From Ornithinimicrobium pratense (lineage in GTDB: Bacteria; Actinomycetota; Actinomycetes; Actinomycetales; Dermatophilaceae): a stretch of DNA of 64,000 nucleotides. A model generated the notes under the pieces. The model did no database searches. It was not told the DNA's origin and saw only the letters and a program-made list of their open reading frames with translations. How positions within the stretch are numbered: the first letter of the stretch is position 1; each line of letters begins with the position of its first letter. Shown piece by piece: positions 41,212 to 51,090 of the stretch. Both the position numbers and the translations under genes were made by a program. The stretch spans positions 1,364,001 through 1,428,000 of the forward strand of contig NZ_CP044427.1 in the NCBI RefSeq assembly GCF_008843165.1, in the 5' to 3' direction.

Positions 41212-41868
41212 TTACCGGTCGCTCCGCAGCAGGGACCAGCACTCGTCGTCCCACCAGACCTCGCCCTCGGGGGCCAGCACCGCCGCGCGGTCCACCCCGT
41301 CCAGGTGGAAGCCCAGGCGGCACAGCAGCTTGGAGGAGGGCGTGGCGGCAGCGAAGACGCGGGTGGTGATCCGGCGGATGCCGCCCGGGCCCAGGACCAG
41401 CTGCACAATCTCGCCCACCGCCTCCGTCGCCAGGCCCTGCCCCTGCTGGCCGGGGTGCAGGGCGTAGCCCAGACCGGCGTCGACCTCCTCGCTCGTCGCC
41501 GGGGCCTTCACCGAGGACGGCCAGAACCAGAGCCGGACGTCGCCGACGACGGCACCGTCCAGCTCCAGCGCCACGCTGAGTCCGGCCGGGTCAGCGAGCC
41601 ACCGGTCGACCAGGTCCCGTGCTCCGTCCGGGTCGAGCGGGGGATGGCCGAGATAGCGCGTCACCTCCGGCACCGAGCGGTAGGCGTGCACGGCCGCGGC
41701 ATCGGCCGGGGTCAGCTCACGCAGGACGAGCCGGGAGGTTTGTCGTGGCAGCTCGCCCGCGATCCGCGCGTGGGCCGCGGACACCGGGGCAGCGACGGCA
41801 GGGACGGCAGCGACGGCAGCGACGTCGGGTGAGTCGGCGGGGTCAGAGGGCTCGGGGGAGGCACACAT
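41212..41868 (-). CDS. GNAT N-acetyltransferase (RimJ/RimL type)
   Basis: A 218-aa acetyltransferase. After an Ala/Val-rich N-terminal extension of about 40 residues comes the GNAT fold: RLVLRELTPADAAAVHAYRS, EVTRYLGHPPLD, DVRLWFWPSS, GYALHPGQQGQGLATEAVGE (acetyl-CoA loop) and SKLLCRLGFHLDG. It is most like the ribosomal-protein/antibiotic RimL subgroup; the substrate is unknown. The ATG at 41868 is divergent from hemE, 40 nt away. The frame upstream is antisense to hemE. Confidence 0.85.
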   Translation of the reverse strand: MCASPEPSDPADSPDVAAVAAVPAVAAPVSAAHARIAGELPRQTSRLVLRELTPADAAAVHAYRSVPEVTRYLGHPPLDPDGARDLVDRWLADPAGLSVALELDGAVVGDVRLWFWPSSVKAPATSEEVDAGLGYALHPGQQGQGLATEAVGEIVQLVLGPGGIRRITTRVFAAATPSSKLLCRLGFHLDGVDRAAVLAPEGEVWWDDECWSLLRSDR

Positions 41869-41908
41869 CGTGCCCAGTGTCGCAAGCCCCTCGTGGGAGA
41901 CTCGAAGG

Positions 41909-42973
41909 GTGACCACCCTCGCGCAGCAGAGCAGCCAGACCGTGCCCGCCGACAGCCCTCTGGTGCGCGCCGCCCGAGGGCAGGAGGCGCCGCATACCCC
42001 TGTGTGGTTCATGCGCCAGGCAGGGCGGTCGCTGCCGGAGTACCGCAAGCTGCGCGAGGGTGTGCCCATGCTGCAGTCCTGCCGCACTCCGGAGCTGGTC
42101 ACCGAGATCACCCTGCAGCCGGTGCGACGGCACGGGGTCGACGCCGCGATCTTCTTCTCCGACATCGTCGTGCCGCTGCAGGCGGTGGGTCTGGACCTGG
42201 ACATCGTGCCCGGCACCGGCCCCGTCGTCGCCGAGCCGGTGCGCACCCGGGCCGACCTGGACCGTATCCCCGAGCTGACCCCGGAGCACGTCCCGGACAT
42301 CGCCCAGTCGGTTGACCTGCTCGTCGCCGAGCTGGGCGCCACCCCGCTCATCGGCTTCGCCGGGGCGCCGTTCACCCTGGCCTCCTACCTGGTCGAGGGC
42401 GGCCCGTCGAAGAACCACGAGCGCACCAAGGCGCTGATGCACGGTGACCCTGAGCTGTGGCACGACCTGTGCGCCCGGCTGGCCCAGATCTCGCTCACCT
42501 TCCTGCAGGTCCAGGCCGCGGCCGGGGCCAGCGCGGTCCAGCTGTTCGACTCCTGGGCTGGGTTCCTCTCCCGAGCCGATTACGAGCAGCACGTCCTGCC
42601 GCACTCCCGGGCGGTGCTGCAGGGCTTCACCGAGGCGCACCCAGAGGTGCCGCGGATCCACTTCGGCGTCGGCACCGGGGAGCTCCTGCCGCTCATGGCC
42701 GACGCCGGCACCGAGGTCATCGGGGTCGACTACCGGGTCAGTCTCACCGACGCCCTGGAGCGCACCGGGGGACGGTATGCCGTGCAGGGCAACCTGGACC
42801 CCGCCCTGCTCTTCGCCCCCTGGGAGGCGCTGGAGCGTCGGGTCCGCGAGATCGTGGCCGAGGGCCAGGCCGCGCCCGGGCACATCTTCAACCTCGGCCA
42901 CGGCGTCCTGCCGCACACCGACCCCGAGGTGCTCACCCGGGTCACGGCGCTGGTGCACGAGCTCACGAGCTGA
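41909..42973 (+). CDS. hemE: uroporphyrinogen decarboxylase
   Basis: A 354-aa cytoplasmic enzyme converting uroporphyrinogen III to coproporphyrinogen III. Family signatures: TPVWFMRQAGRSLPEYRKLR (N-terminal), AAIFFSDIVVPLQAVGLDLD, FAGAPFTLASYLVEGG, and GHIFNLGHGVLPHTDPEVL (C-terminal). The GTG at 41909 has GGGAGA eight bases upstream; the open frame back to 41870 is not needed. The later heme genes hemG/cgoX and chdC are at 47207-49401, so heme synthesis is split around other genes. Confidence 0.97.
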   Translation: MTTLAQQSSQTVPADSPLVRAARGQEAPHTPVWFMRQAGRSLPEYRKLREGVPMLQSCRTPELVTEITLQPVRRHGVDAAIFFSDIVVPLQAVGLDLDIVPGTGPVVAEPVRTRADLDRIPELTPEHVPDIAQSVDLLVAELGATPLIGFAGAPFTLASYLVEGGPSKNHERTKALMHGDPELWHDLCARLAQISLTFLQVQAAAGASAVQLFDSWAGFLSRADYEQHVLPHSRAVLQGFTEAHPEVPRIHFGVGTGELLPLMADAGTEVIGVDYRVSLTDALERTGGRYAVQGNLDPALLFAPWEALERRVREIVAEGQAAPGHIFNLGHGVLPHTDPEVLTRVTALVHELTS

Positions 42974-43132
42974 GGTCCTGGGCCGCGCGCCGGTTCGTCG
43001 AGGGACGCACCTGCGCCTCCCATCGACTGAGATCCGTGCATGACAGCAGCACTCGGTGACGTGTCGGCACCAGCATGGGTCGCCACCCGCGTGGGTCCGC
43101 CGCAGGGACCGTCGCCGGGGGAAGATGTCGGC

Positions 43133-43360
43133 ATGGACCAAGAGCGACTCGTGCGGCAGCCGCGTGACTGGAGGTTCGATCCCTGGTTGGTCGGGACGAG
43201 CGCGCTCGCCGTGGCCCTGGCCCTTGCCCTGGACCTGCCCTGGTGGGGAGCTGGCCTGCTCGGCGGCGGAGGCTACGCCCTGGGCCTGCTCCTGACGGTG
43301 ACCGTTCAGCGTTGGCGCCGCACCCGCGCCTCGTCCCAGACCGGCTCGTCCGCCTCATAG
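43133..43360 (+). CDS. small two-TM membrane protein
   Basis: A 75-aa protein: a short charged start (MDQERLVRQPRDWRFDPWL), two hydrophobic segments (VGTSALAVALALALDL; WGAGLLGGGGYALGLLL) and a basic, Ser-rich tail. The ATG at 43133 has GGGGGAAG upstream. An ATG at 43040 would add 31 residues without a ribosome site. The last 55 nt overlap the convergent ABC-F gene. Family unknown; the size is that of small actinobacterial DUF proteins. Confidence 0.55.
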   Translation: MDQERLVRQPRDWRFDPWLVGTSALAVALALALDLPWWGAGLLGGGGYALGLLLTVTVQRWRRTRASSQTGSSAS

Positions 43361-45024
43361 ACGGTCCCGCCGGCGCCGAAAACCAGGAAGCGGTCGAAGC
43401 CGCGGGCGAACCAGCGGTCGTGGGTGACGGCGAGCACGGTGCCCTCGAAGCCGGCGAGACCTTCCTCCAGCGCCTCCGCCGAGTGCAGGTCGAGGTTGTC
43501 GGTCGGCTCGTCGAGCAGCAGTAGGGTCGCGCCGGAGAGCTCCAGCAGCAGGATCTGGAAGCGGGCCTGCTGACCGCCCGAGAGGCTCTCGAAGGTCTGC
43601 TCGGCCGCCCGCGCCAGGCCGTAGCGGTCCAGGACCCGCGCCGCCTCCTCGCGCGTGCGTCCGTGCCGGTGCTCGTCCCCGCGGTGCAGGATCTGCAGCA
43701 GGGTGCGGCCCGCCTCCCCGGTCTGTAGACCCTCGTGGGTCTGCGCGAACCAGCCCGGCCGGACCCGGGAGCCCAGCCGCGCGACCCCGGTATGCCGCAC
43801 CGGCGTCGGTCCGCCCGACGCTGCACCGATCGGCTGGTGCTCGACGTCGGGGTCGGAGCCGCCAGCCGCCAGCAGCCGCAGGAAGTGTGACTTGCCTGAG
43901 CCGTTAGACCCCAGGACCGCCACCCGCTCGCCATACCAGACCTCGAGATCGAAGGGCCGCATGAGCGCCTCACCGGTTCCTTCCCCGGGAGCCAGCAGCT
44001 CCAGCCGCCGGCAGACGACGGCACGCTTAGCGGTGCGGCCGCCGGTCAGCCGCATGCGCACGTTTTGCTCGAGGGCGATTTTCTCCGGCGGCCCCGCGTC
44101 CTCGAAGCGCTGCAGCCTGGTCCGGGCCGCCTGGTAGCGGGCTGCCATGTCGGAGTTGTAGGCGGCCTTCTGCTTGTACATGAGCATCAGCCTGCGGAGC
44201 TTGGCGTGCTCCTCGTCCCAGCGCTTGAGTTCCTCCTCGAGCCGGGCGTTGCGCTCCCGCCGGGCCTGGTGCCAGGTGGCGAAGCTGCCCGGGTGGGTCC
44301 AGGCGGTGGCGCCGGCAGCGCTCGGCTCCAGCGTGACGATCCGGGTCGCTGCACGGCTGAGCAGCTCGCGGTCGTGGCTGACCAGCAGCACCGTCTTGGT
44401 GGTGGCCTGCAGCGCGGACTCCAGCCACTGCTTGCCGGGCACGTCGAGGTAGTTGTCCGGCTCGTCCAGGAGCAGCACCTCCTCAGGGCCGCGCAGCAGG
44501 GCCTCCAGGACCAGGCGCTTCTGCTCCCCGCCGGAGAGGGTGCGCACCCTTCGCCACTGCGCCTGCTCGAAGGGCAGACCCAGCGCAGTGGTGGTCACCT
44601 CGTCCCAGCGCGTCTCCTGCTCGTAGCCGCCGACGTCGCCCCAGTCGGCCAGCGCCTGGGCGTAGGCCATCTGGGCGGGCTCGTCGTCGACCTCCATGAT
44701 CGCCAGCTCGGTCGCGTCCAGCGCTCGGGCGGCCTGCCCGATCCGCTCCGGGGCCACCGAGACCAGCAGGTCGCGGACCGTGGAGTCGTCGCGCACCGAG
44801 CCGATGAACTGGCGCATCACACCCAGGCCGCCTGAGCGGTTGAGGGACCCGCCGTGCGGCTCCAGGTCACCGGCGATGATCCGCAGCAGCGTGGTCTTGC
44901 CGGTGCCGTTGGGCCCGACGAGGGCCACCACGGCCCCCTCACCGACGCGAAGGCTCACCTCGTCCAGCAGGGGCCGCCCGTCGGGCAGGACGAAAGAGAT
45001 CTGGCTGAGGTCGACGTGTCCCAT
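43306..45024 (-). CDS. ABC-F family ATP-binding protein
   Basis: A 572-aa soluble protein with two ABC domains and no membrane part. First domain: GPNGTGKTTLLR, LSGGEQKRL, VLLLDEPDNYLD. Second: GSNGSGKSHFLRLL, LSGGQQARFQ, LLLLDEPTDNLD. The linker between them is charged, with RRLMLMYKQKAAYN, like the P-site tRNA interaction motif. ABC-F proteins act on ribosomes, either as translation factors or as ribosome-protection antibiotic resistance proteins; the subfamily cannot be decided here. Confidence 0.92.
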   Translation of the reverse strand: MGHVDLSQISFVLPDGRPLLDEVSLRVGEGAVVALVGPNGTGKTTLLRIIAGDLEPHGGSLNRSGGLGVMRQFIGSVRDDSTVRDLLVSVAPERIGQAARALDATELAIMEVDDEPAQMAYAQALADWGDVGGYEQETRWDEVTTTALGLPFEQAQWRRVRTLSGGEQKRLVLEALLRGPEEVLLLDEPDNYLDVPGKQWLESALQATTKTVLLVSHDRELLSRAATRIVTLEPSAAGATAWTHPGSFATWHQARRERNARLEEELKRWDEEHAKLRRLMLMYKQKAAYNSDMAARYQAARTRLQRFEDAGPPEKIALEQNVRMRLTGGRTAKRAVVCRRLELLAPGEGTGEALMRPFDLEVWYGERVAVLGSNGSGKSHFLRLLAAGGSDPDVEHQPIGAASGGPTPVRHTGVARLGSRVRPGWFAQTHEGLQTGEAGRTLLQILHRGDEHRHGRTREEAARVLDRYGLARAAEQTFESLSGGQQARFQILLLELSGATLLLLDEPTDNLDLHSAEALEEGLAGFEGTVLAVTHDRWFARGFDRFLVFGAGGTVYEADEPVWDEARVRRQR

Positions 45025-45101
45025 CGCCTCGTGAGCCTGCCAGCACTGCGGTCAGGCGTCCACCGGTTTGCCGCCCCGACGGCCGGCCGGACCAGCCAAG
45101 A

Positions 45102-46013
45102 TCAGGCGGAGGGCCCCTGGGCCTCGGGCTCCTCCGCGATGACCTCCCGCGACGCGGCGTCCCGGCCACCGGGGCGACCCAGGAAGCCGTCGGGGGTGAT
45201 GGGCAGGGCCCGCTTGTGCGCGGTGCGGCGATACCAGCCGGTGATCGTCCGCTCGTCCTCCTCTGACACCTCCCGGCCCTCCAGGTAGTCGTCGATGGCG
45301 GCGTAGGTGACCCCGAGGGCCTCCTCGTCGGCCAGCATCGGCCGGTCGCTCTCCAGGTCCGCGGTCGGCACCTTGTCCACGAGGGTGTCCGGGGCCCCGA
45401 GCCACCGGCAGATGTCCCGCACCCGGTTCTTGGGCAGGCCGAAGAGCGGCACGAGGTCGGCGGCACCGTCACCGAACTTGGTGTAGAACCCGACCAGAGC
45501 CTCGGCCGCCTGGTCGGTCCCGAGCACGGCCATCCCGCGCACCCCGGCGACCGCGAACTGCGCCGTCATCCGCTCGCGGGCCTTGACGTTGCCCCGGTGG
45601 TAGTGGGCGCTCTCCTGACCGCCGCCGATCCCGGCCCGCTCCAACTCATCCCACAGGGCGTCGGTCGCGGGGCCGATGTCGACGGTGAGGATCTCGTCGG
45701 CGGCAATGAACTCCACCGCGGCCTGCGCGTCCGCCTCGTCCTTCTGCTCGCGGTAGGGCAGCCGGATCCCGACGAACTGCGCCTCACCGCCGGCCTCGCG
45801 GACCCGCTCGACCGCGAGCTGGGCCAGCCGCCCGGCGGCCGTGGAGTCCACTCCTCCGCTGATGCCCAGGACGTAGCCGCGCAACCCCGTCTCCTGGAGG
45901 TAGCGGGCCAGGAAGTCGATCCGACGCCCGCCCTCCCGGGCCGCGTCGAAAGACTCAGGGTCGACCACTTCCAGGGCCGTCCGGATCTCCTGCTGCAGCT
46001 GCTGGTCGGTCAT
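45102..46013 (-). CDS. nadE: ammonia-dependent NAD+ synthase
   Basis: A 303-aa cytoplasmic enzyme making NAD+ from NaAD, ATP and ammonia. ATP-PPase motif GYVLGISGGVDSTAAG (about residues 46-61) and GTDQAAEALVGFYTKFGDGA are diagnostic; no nitrilase (glutaminase) domain is fused, so ammonia is the donor. A variable C-terminal tail (REVIAEEPEAQGPSA) follows. The ATG start at 46013 lies inside the 3' end of the DUF4349 gene (59-nt overlap), suggesting coupled expression. Confidence 0.95.
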   Translation of the reverse strand: MTDQQLQQEIRTALEVVDPESFDAAREGGRRIDFLARYLQETGLRGYVLGISGGVDSTAAGRLAQLAVERVREAGGEAQFVGIRLPYREQKDEADAQAAVEFIAADEILTVDIGPATDALWDELERAGIGGGQESAHYHRGNVKARERMTAQFAVAGVRGMAVLGTDQAAEALVGFYTKFGDGAADLVPLFGLPKNRVRDICRWLGAPDTLVDKVPTADLESDRPMLADEEALGVTYAAIDDYLEGREVSEEDERTITGWYRRTAHKRALPITPDGFLGRPGGRDAASREVIAEEPEAQGPSA

Positions 46014-47001
46014 CCTTGGATGCTAGCCCGGCCTGCGCGGCGCCCGCCTGGCGGGACGTCGCGCGGGTGGTCCCCGTGCGTGCCCGGGTCCGTCGGCGCC
46101 GCCACAGCAGCAGCGGTATGCCGAGCAGCGCGGCGAGGGCGAGGAAGGGCAGCAGTGCTCCGATGGCGGTCAGCGCTATGGTCCCCGAGGCGACGAACGC
46201 CTCCCACCCCGCACGCAGGCCGGACATGAAGCCGGTGTCGTCGTCCTCGTTCAGCACCTCCAGGTCATCGCTCTCCTCGGCGAGGTGGAGGGTGATCGTG
46301 GAGCGGCTGACGTCGGCCTCCAGCACCTTCATCCGCGCCTTCAGCGCGTCGAGGTCTGCCTCGCGGGAGGTCAGCTCGCGCTCCAGGGAGGCAATCGACT
46401 CCACCGAAGGCGCATCGGCGATGAGGTCGCGCAGCCGCTCGGCGCCGGCCTCCAGGGTCGCGACGCGGGCCTCCACGTCGCGATACTCGGCCGTGACGTC
46501 CTCCGCGGTGCTGCGGGTAAAGGTGACCTCGCCCAGCTCGCTGAGACTGGTGATGATGCCGTCCAGGTCGGAGGAGGGCACGCGCAGGACCATCGAGCCG
46601 TGGCCGTCCCGGTCCTCTGTGCCGGGCACGATCTCCTCGGACTGGACCCAGCCGCCGGCGCCGGAGACAGAGGCGCGGGCCTGGGCCGCGGCTGCCGCGA
46701 CGTCCTCGACCAGCATCTTGAGCTCGACCCGGCGCACCATCATCGGGGCATCCTCGGTAGTCACCGCCCCGGGCGCGACCGACCCGCCAGCGACGGTGCT
46801 GTCGTCTGCGGCGGCGGCCTCGCCGTCACCGTCCATCGCGGAGTCCGGCTGCGCCCTCTCCATGCCGGCGTCGTCCTCGAACTGCTCCACGGAGGCGTCG
46901 CTATCAGCACCCGCCGGGCTGGAGTCGTTGGTCGAACCGGCCGAGCATCCCGCCAGCACCAGCAGGAGGGCCAGCACGGCCGTGATCCATTTCGTCCTCA
47001 T
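45955..47001 (-). CDS. DUF4349 lipoprotein
   Basis: A 348-aa lipoprotein: signal LALLLVLAGCSAG with lipobox Cys at about residue 19, an acidic Ser/Asp/Ala-rich linker, the DUF4349 region at about 95-255 (RRVELKMLVEDVAAAAAQA, SLSELGEVTFTRSTAEDVTA, then YRDVEARVATLEA, a coiled-coil-like pattern), one C-terminal transmembrane segment (IGALLPFLALAALLGIPLLL) and a short basic tail. It may be involved in envelope homeostasis; function unknown. It overlaps nadE by 59 nt at its 3' end. 205 nt separate it from the divergent hemG/cgoX gene. Confidence 0.85.
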   Translation of the reverse strand: MRTKWITAVLALLLVLAGCSAGSTNDSSPAGADSDASVEQFEDDAGMERAQPDSAMDGDGEAAAADDSTVAGGSVAPGAVTTEDAPMMVRRVELKMLVEDVAAAAAQARASVSGAGGWVQSEEIVPGTEDRDGHGSMVLRVPSSDLDGIITSLSELGEVTFTRSTAEDVTAEYRDVEARVATLEAGAERLRDLIADAPSVESIASLERELTSREADLDALKARMKVLEADVSRSTITLHLAEESDDLEVLNEDDDTGFMSGLRAGWEAFVASGTIALTAIGALLPFLALAALLGIPLLLWRRRRTRARTGTTRATSRQAGAAQAGLASKDDRPAAAAGDPDGPGSGRP

Positions 47002-47206
47002 CGTTGTCTCCTGGGTTGGGCCCCGACCGGTGCCGGCGCATACTGCTCCGACCCGCCGAGGCCGGAGCGAGTTCCGGTCAACAGGTCACGAGTTGCTCAC
47101 GATCCCATCCGGGCGGCCCCTTGTGGCGCACCCCCGTGAGCGCGCCGTCGGCGTCCGACGGGGGCCGTGATGAGGTGCCCCAGGACGGGGTGAGACGCTG
47201 TGTGGC

Positions 47207-48697
47207 ATGCCCTCCTACCTGGTCGTCGGCGGCGGGATCAGTGGTCTTGCCTCGGCCGTCGGCATCCTCGACGCAGACCCAGCGGCCCAGGTGACGGTGC
47301 TGGAGGGCAGCGACCGCGTCGGCGGCAAGCTGCGGGGGGCACAGGTCGCCGGCCGCATGGTCGACGTCGGCGCGGAGGCCGTCCTGGCGCGCAGACCGGA
47401 GGCCCTGGAGCTGATCGACCGCGCGGGGCTGGCCGGGGACGTGGTGCACCCGACGGGGGCGTCGGCCCAGGTCTGGAGCCGGGGGAGCCTGCACCCGATG
47501 CCCCGCCGCACCCTCATGGGTGTTCCCGCCGACCCGGAGGCGCTGCGTGGCCTGCTCACCGACGAGGAGGTCGAGCGGGCGCTCGCCGAGGTGGTGCCGA
47601 AGACCGCGAGCCCGGGGATCTCGGACCCCGACCCGCGGGTCGACGACATCTCCGTCGGTGACCTCGTCGCCGACCGCCTCGGCCCCGCGGTCGTCGACCG
47701 GCTGGTGGAGCCGCTGCTCGGCGGGGTCTACGCCGGGCACGCCCGGTTGCTGTCCGCGCGTGCCGCCCTGCCGCAGCTGCGCACGCTCGTCGGGGACGGC
47801 GGCTCGCTGACGGGTGCCGTGGACCGGATGCTGCCGGCGCCCACCGACGGCACCCAGAGCCAGGTCGCCGCGCCGGTCTTCGCCACCGTCCTCGGCGGCC
47901 TGCACCGGCTGCCGGATGCGCTGGCCGACCTACTGGCCGAGCGGGGGGCCACCGTGCGCACCGGCGCCGTGGCCCGGGAGCTGCACGTGCTGCCGGAGGG
48001 GGGCTTCGAGGTGGTGACCGGGCCCCGGCCGGCGCCCACGGCATACCGGGCGGACCGGGTGGTGCTGGCCGTGCCGCCGGCGCCCACCGCGCGCCTGCTG
48101 GCCTCGCTCGCTCCCCAGGCTGCAGACCTGCTCCAGCGCGTGGAGACGGCCTCGGTGGCGGTCATCACCCTGGCGCTGCCCAGCGCCGAGCTCGGCGAAC
48201 TGACCGGCTCCGGCTTTCTCGTCCCTCCGGTCGAGGGCTTGCGGATCAAGGCTGCGACGTTCTCGGCGACCAAGTGGGCCTGGGTCCGCGAGCTCGGCCA
48301 GGGTGCCGGGCCGGAGGGGCAGGACCTCACCTTCCTGCGGGCCTCGATCGGCCGCCACCGCGAGGAGTCGACCCTCCAGCACCCGGACGACGAGCTTGTC
48401 GAAGCCGCGCGGGCCGACCTCGCACTGGTCCTTGGTCGTGACCTTCCGGAGCACGTCGACGCCCACGTGCAGCGCTGGGGCGGTGGGCTGCCGCAGTACG
48501 CAGTCGGGCACGTCGACCTGGTCGAGCAGGTCCACACAGCCGTCGACCGGGTGCCCGGCCTGGCCGTGTGCGGCGCCGGCTACGAGGGCGTCGGCATCCC
48601 CGCCTGTATCGCCTCCGCACGTCGGGCCGTGGACCGGCTCACCGACCACCCCACAGACCCCGCCCCACCAGCACACTCGAGGAGCACAACCGCATGA
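47207..48697 (+). CDS. hemG: protoporphyrinogen/coproporphyrinogen III oxidase (HemG/CgoX-like)
   Basis: A 496-aa FAD-dependent oxidase. The N-terminus [18 protein letters not shown] is the FAD motif, with GGKLRG near residue 45. The middle [20 protein letters not shown] and the C-terminal [20 protein letters not shown] (second FAD site) are typical. In actinobacteria the usual substrate is coproporphyrinogen III (the CPD pathway), fitting the chdC gene that follows with its start overlapping this stop (ATGA). Confidence 0.93.
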   Translation: MPSYLVVGGGISGLASAVGILDADPAAQVTVLEGSDRVGGKLRGAQVAGRMVDVGAEAVLARRPEALELIDRAGLAGDVVHPTGASAQVWSRGSLHPMPRRTLMGVPADPEALRGLLTDEEVERALAEVVPKTASPGISDPDPRVDDISVGDLVADRLGPAVVDRLVEPLLGGVYAGHARLLSARAALPQLRTLVGDGGSLTGAVDRMLPAPTDGTQSQVAAPVFATVLGGLHRLPDALADLLAERGATVRTGAVARELHVLPEGGFEVVTGPRPAPTAYRADRVVLAVPPAPTARLLASLAPQAADLLQRVETASVAVITLALPSAELGELTGSGFLVPPVEGLRIKAATFSATKWAWVRELGQGAGPEGQDLTFLRASIGRHREESTLQHPDDELVEAARADLALVLGRDLPEHVDAHVQRWGGGLPQYAVGHVDLVEQVHTAVDRVPGLAVCGAGYEGVGIPACIASARRAVDRLTDHPTDPAPPAHSRSTTA

Positions 48698-49401
48698 GCA
48701 ACTACACCCACCCCACCCCGGAGCAGGCCGAGGAGATCAACGCCGAGATCCGGTATGCGGCCTACTCGGTCTTCCGGGCGGCCGCGCCGCTGCCGCAGGA
48801 CCGGGAGGGCCTGGCCCAGGAGGTGGAGCAGCTCTTCGCCGAGCTGTCCGGGCACGGGCTGGTCGTCCGGGGCGTCTACGACGTTGCCGGCCTGCGCGCC
48901 GACGCCGACCTCATGGTCTGGTGGCACGCCGAGGAGGTGGAGCTGGTGCAGACGGCATACCAGCGCTTCCGCCAGACCCATCTGGGGCAGCACCTGGAGC
49001 CGGTGTGGTCCAACGTGGGCCTGCACCGCCCGGCGGAGTTCAACCGCGGGCACGTGCCAGCCTTCCTCTCCGGCCACGAGCCGAAGAAGTTCCTGTGCGT
49101 CTACCCGTTCGTGCGGTCCTACGAGTGGTACGTCCTGGACCCGGCCGAGCGCGGGCAGATGCTGCGCGAGCACGGCGTGGCCGCCAAGGACTACAAGGAC
49201 GTGCTGGCCAACACCATCTCCAGTTTCGCGCTCGGCGACTACGAGTGGCTGCTGGCCTTCGAGGCCGACGAGCTGCATCGGATCGTGGACCTGATGCGCG
49301 ACCTGCGCAACACCCAGGCCCGCCTGCACGTGCGCGAGGAGGTGCCGTTCTTCACCGGCCCCCGCGTCGAGGTCGCTGAGCTGGTGGCCCGGCTGCCCTG
49401 A
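48694..49401 (+). CDS. hemQ: hydrogen-peroxide-dependent heme synthase (ChdC/HemQ)
   Basis: A 235-aa ChdC (formerly HemQ) that decarboxylates coproheme to heme b in the terminal step of the coproporphyrin-dependent pathway. Identifying stretches: [40 protein letters not shown] and [16 protein letters not shown]. The catalytic Tyr-containing [10 protein letters not shown] is expected of actinobacterial ChdC, and FFTGPRV is the C-terminal motif. The ATG at 48694 follows GAGGAG and overlaps the previous stop. Works with the CgoX-type oxidase encoded just upstream. Confidence 0.95.
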   Translation: MSNYTHPTPEQAEEINAEIRYAAYSVFRAAAPLPQDREGLAQEVEQLFAELSGHGLVVRGVYDVAGLRADADLMVWWHAEEVELVQTAYQRFRQTHLGQHLEPVWSNVGLHRPAEFNRGHVPAFLSGHEPKKFLCVYPFVRSYEWYVLDPAERGQMLREHGVAAKDYKDVLANTISSFALGDYEWLLAFEADELHRIVDLMRDLRNTQARLHVREEVPFFTGPRVEVAELVARLP

Positions 49402-49414
49402 GCTTGGCCTCGGG

Positions 49415-49876
49415 TCAGTCCTGCGCGGGCACCAGCGTCATCGAGATGCTGTTCATGCAGTAGCGCAGGTCGGTCGGGGTCTCGTAGCCCTCGCCCTCGA
49501 AGACGTGGCCCAGGTGGGAGCCGCAGGAGGCGCAGCGCACCTCGGTGCGAGGGCGGCCCAGCGAGTCGTCCTGGATGTACTGCACGCGGTCCTCAGCGAG
49601 TGGGGCGTAGAAGCTGGGCCAGCCGCAGTGCGCCTCGAACTTGGTCTCGCTGCGGAACAGCTCGACGCCGCAGGCGCGGCAGGCATAGACGCCCTCGGTC
49701 GTGGTCGAGTTGTACTCACCGGTGAACGGGCGCTCGGTGCCCGCCTCGCGCAGCACGTGGTACTCCTCCGGGCTCAACTGCTCGCGCCACTCCTGCTCGC
49801 TCTTGGCCTGCGAGTATGCGGCGGCGGCGTCGGGGCGGGCGGAGTCGGTCGCGGGGGTGCTGTGCTGGGTGCTCAT
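49415..49876 (-). CDS. msrB: peptide-methionine (R)-S-oxide reductase
   Basis: A 153-aa MsrB repairing methionine-R-sulfoxide in proteins. Zn-binding CRAC and CASC pairs, KFEAHCGWPSFYAPL and the catalytic-cysteine motif RYCMNSISM near the C-terminus are clear. A TTG 12 nt upstream is possible, but the ATG at 49876 is preferred. An N-terminal Ala/Ser-rich stretch of about 25 residues precedes the domain. Divergent from the polymerase gene by 85 nt. Confidence 0.95.
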   Translation of the reverse strand: MSTQHSTPATDSARPDAAAAYSQAKSEQEWREQLSPEEYHVLREAGTERPFTGEYNSTTTEGVYACRACGVELFRSETKFEAHCGWPSFYAPLAEDRVQYIQDDSLGRPRTEVRCASCGSHLGHVFEGEGYETPTDLRYCMNSISMTLVPAQD

Positions 49877-49961
49877 ATCGGGAGTCAACCACGAGGTCGG
49901 CGCGATTGTTTCCGGTCCCGGGCACCGGACGGCCGATGGCGCTCCGGGCTACATTGACGCC

Positions 49962-51026
49962 ATGGCCGACGCCACCATGCTGACCGCGCCCGGACCCGAC
50001 GGAGAGGACCGGGAGGTGCGCCTGAGCAGTCCGGACAAGGTGGTCTGGCCGGCCGACGAGGCGAGCGCGGCGATCACCAAGGCCGACCTGGCCGCATACC
50101 TCACCGCCGTCGCCGAGCCCATGCTGCGCGGACTGGCCGACCGTCCCGTCACCCTGCAGCGGGTGCGCGGCGGGATCGAGGGGGAGGTCTTCTACTCCAA
50201 GAACCCGCCCAAGGGGGTGCCGGGGTGGTCGCGGACGACGATGGTGACCTACCCCAGTGGGCGCAGCCACCCTCAGCTGGTCGTGGACGACCTGGCGACA
50301 CTGCTGTGGACCGCGCAGATGGGCACGGTGACCTGGCACCCGTGGCCGGTGCGGACCGGTGACAACGACCACCCGGACGAGGTGCGGATCGACCTGGACC
50401 CCCAGCCGGGCCGGGCCTTCGCCGACGTCGTGGAGGCGGCCCGCGGACTGCGCGAGGTGATGCAGGAGGTGGGGCTGAGCCCGCACGTGAAGACCACGGG
50501 CAACCGGGGAGTGCACGTCTTTGCCGCGATCGAGCCACGGCTGGAGTTCCTGGAGGTCCGGCACGCGGTCATCGGTCTCGCCCGCGAGCTCGAACGCCGG
50601 CTGCCCGACCTGGTGACGACGGCGTGGTGGAAGGAAGAGCGCGGGGAGCGGATCTTCGTCGACTTCAACCAGGCCACCCGCGACCGCACGCTCGCCGCCG
50701 CCTGGAGCCCCCGCATCCAGCCGGGTGCGCCGGTGTCGGTCCCGGTGACGTGGGAGCAGCTGGGCGATGTCGTGCCGGGAGAGCTCACCGTGCACACCGC
50801 GCCGGCATGGCTGTCCGAGCACGGTGATCCCTGGGCCGGGCTGCACGACCAGCCGGGCCGGATCGACGGGGCCTACGCCCTGTGGGAGGCCGATCGGGAA
50901 CGGGGCCTGGGCGAGCTGAACTTCCCGCCCGACCACCCCAAGATGCCGGGGGAGCCGCCACGGGTGCAGCCGAGCAAGAAGGTTGCCGAACACTGGGACG
51001 AGGACGGCAACCGCATCGAGGGCTGA
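49962..51026 (+). CDS. LigD-type polymerase domain protein (DNA polymerase/primase)
   Basis: A 354-aa archaeo-eukaryotic primase-superfamily polymerase like the LigD polymerase module of bacterial NHEJ. Motifs: VFYSKNPPKGVPGWSR, DDLATLLWTAQMGTVTWHPW, DEVRIDLDPQPGRAF (catalytic Asp pair), HVKTTGNRGVHVFA and ERIFVDFNQATRDRTLAAA. It stands apart from a phosphoesterase module. An ATP ligase gene follows after 64 nt. The ATG at 49962 is followed by a short DATMLTAPGPDG leader; the frame upstream to 49701 is antisense to msrB. Confidence 0.92.
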   Translation: MADATMLTAPGPDGEDREVRLSSPDKVVWPADEASAAITKADLAAYLTAVAEPMLRGLADRPVTLQRVRGGIEGEVFYSKNPPKGVPGWSRTTMVTYPSGRSHPQLVVDDLATLLWTAQMGTVTWHPWPVRTGDNDHPDEVRIDLDPQPGRAFADVVEAARGLREVMQEVGLSPHVKTTGNRGVHVFAAIEPRLEFLEVRHAVIGLARELERRLPDLVTTAWWKEERGERIFVDFNQATRDRTLAAAWSPRIQPGAPVSVPVTWEQLGDVVPGELTVHTAPAWLSEHGDPWAGLHDQPGRIDGAYALWEADRERGLGELNFPPDHPKMPGEPPRVQPSKKVAEHWDEDGNRIEG

Positions 51027-51090
51027 GGCCGCTCGACCGCCGTCACGGCAGGAGGGGTGGGAGCGGGCGCGGCTGTGGTTGAGTGGGCCC

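Noticed and set aside
41057..41323. Small ORFs over the repeat spacer near 41100
   Set aside because: They translate the interspersed repeat only and have no start context or family.
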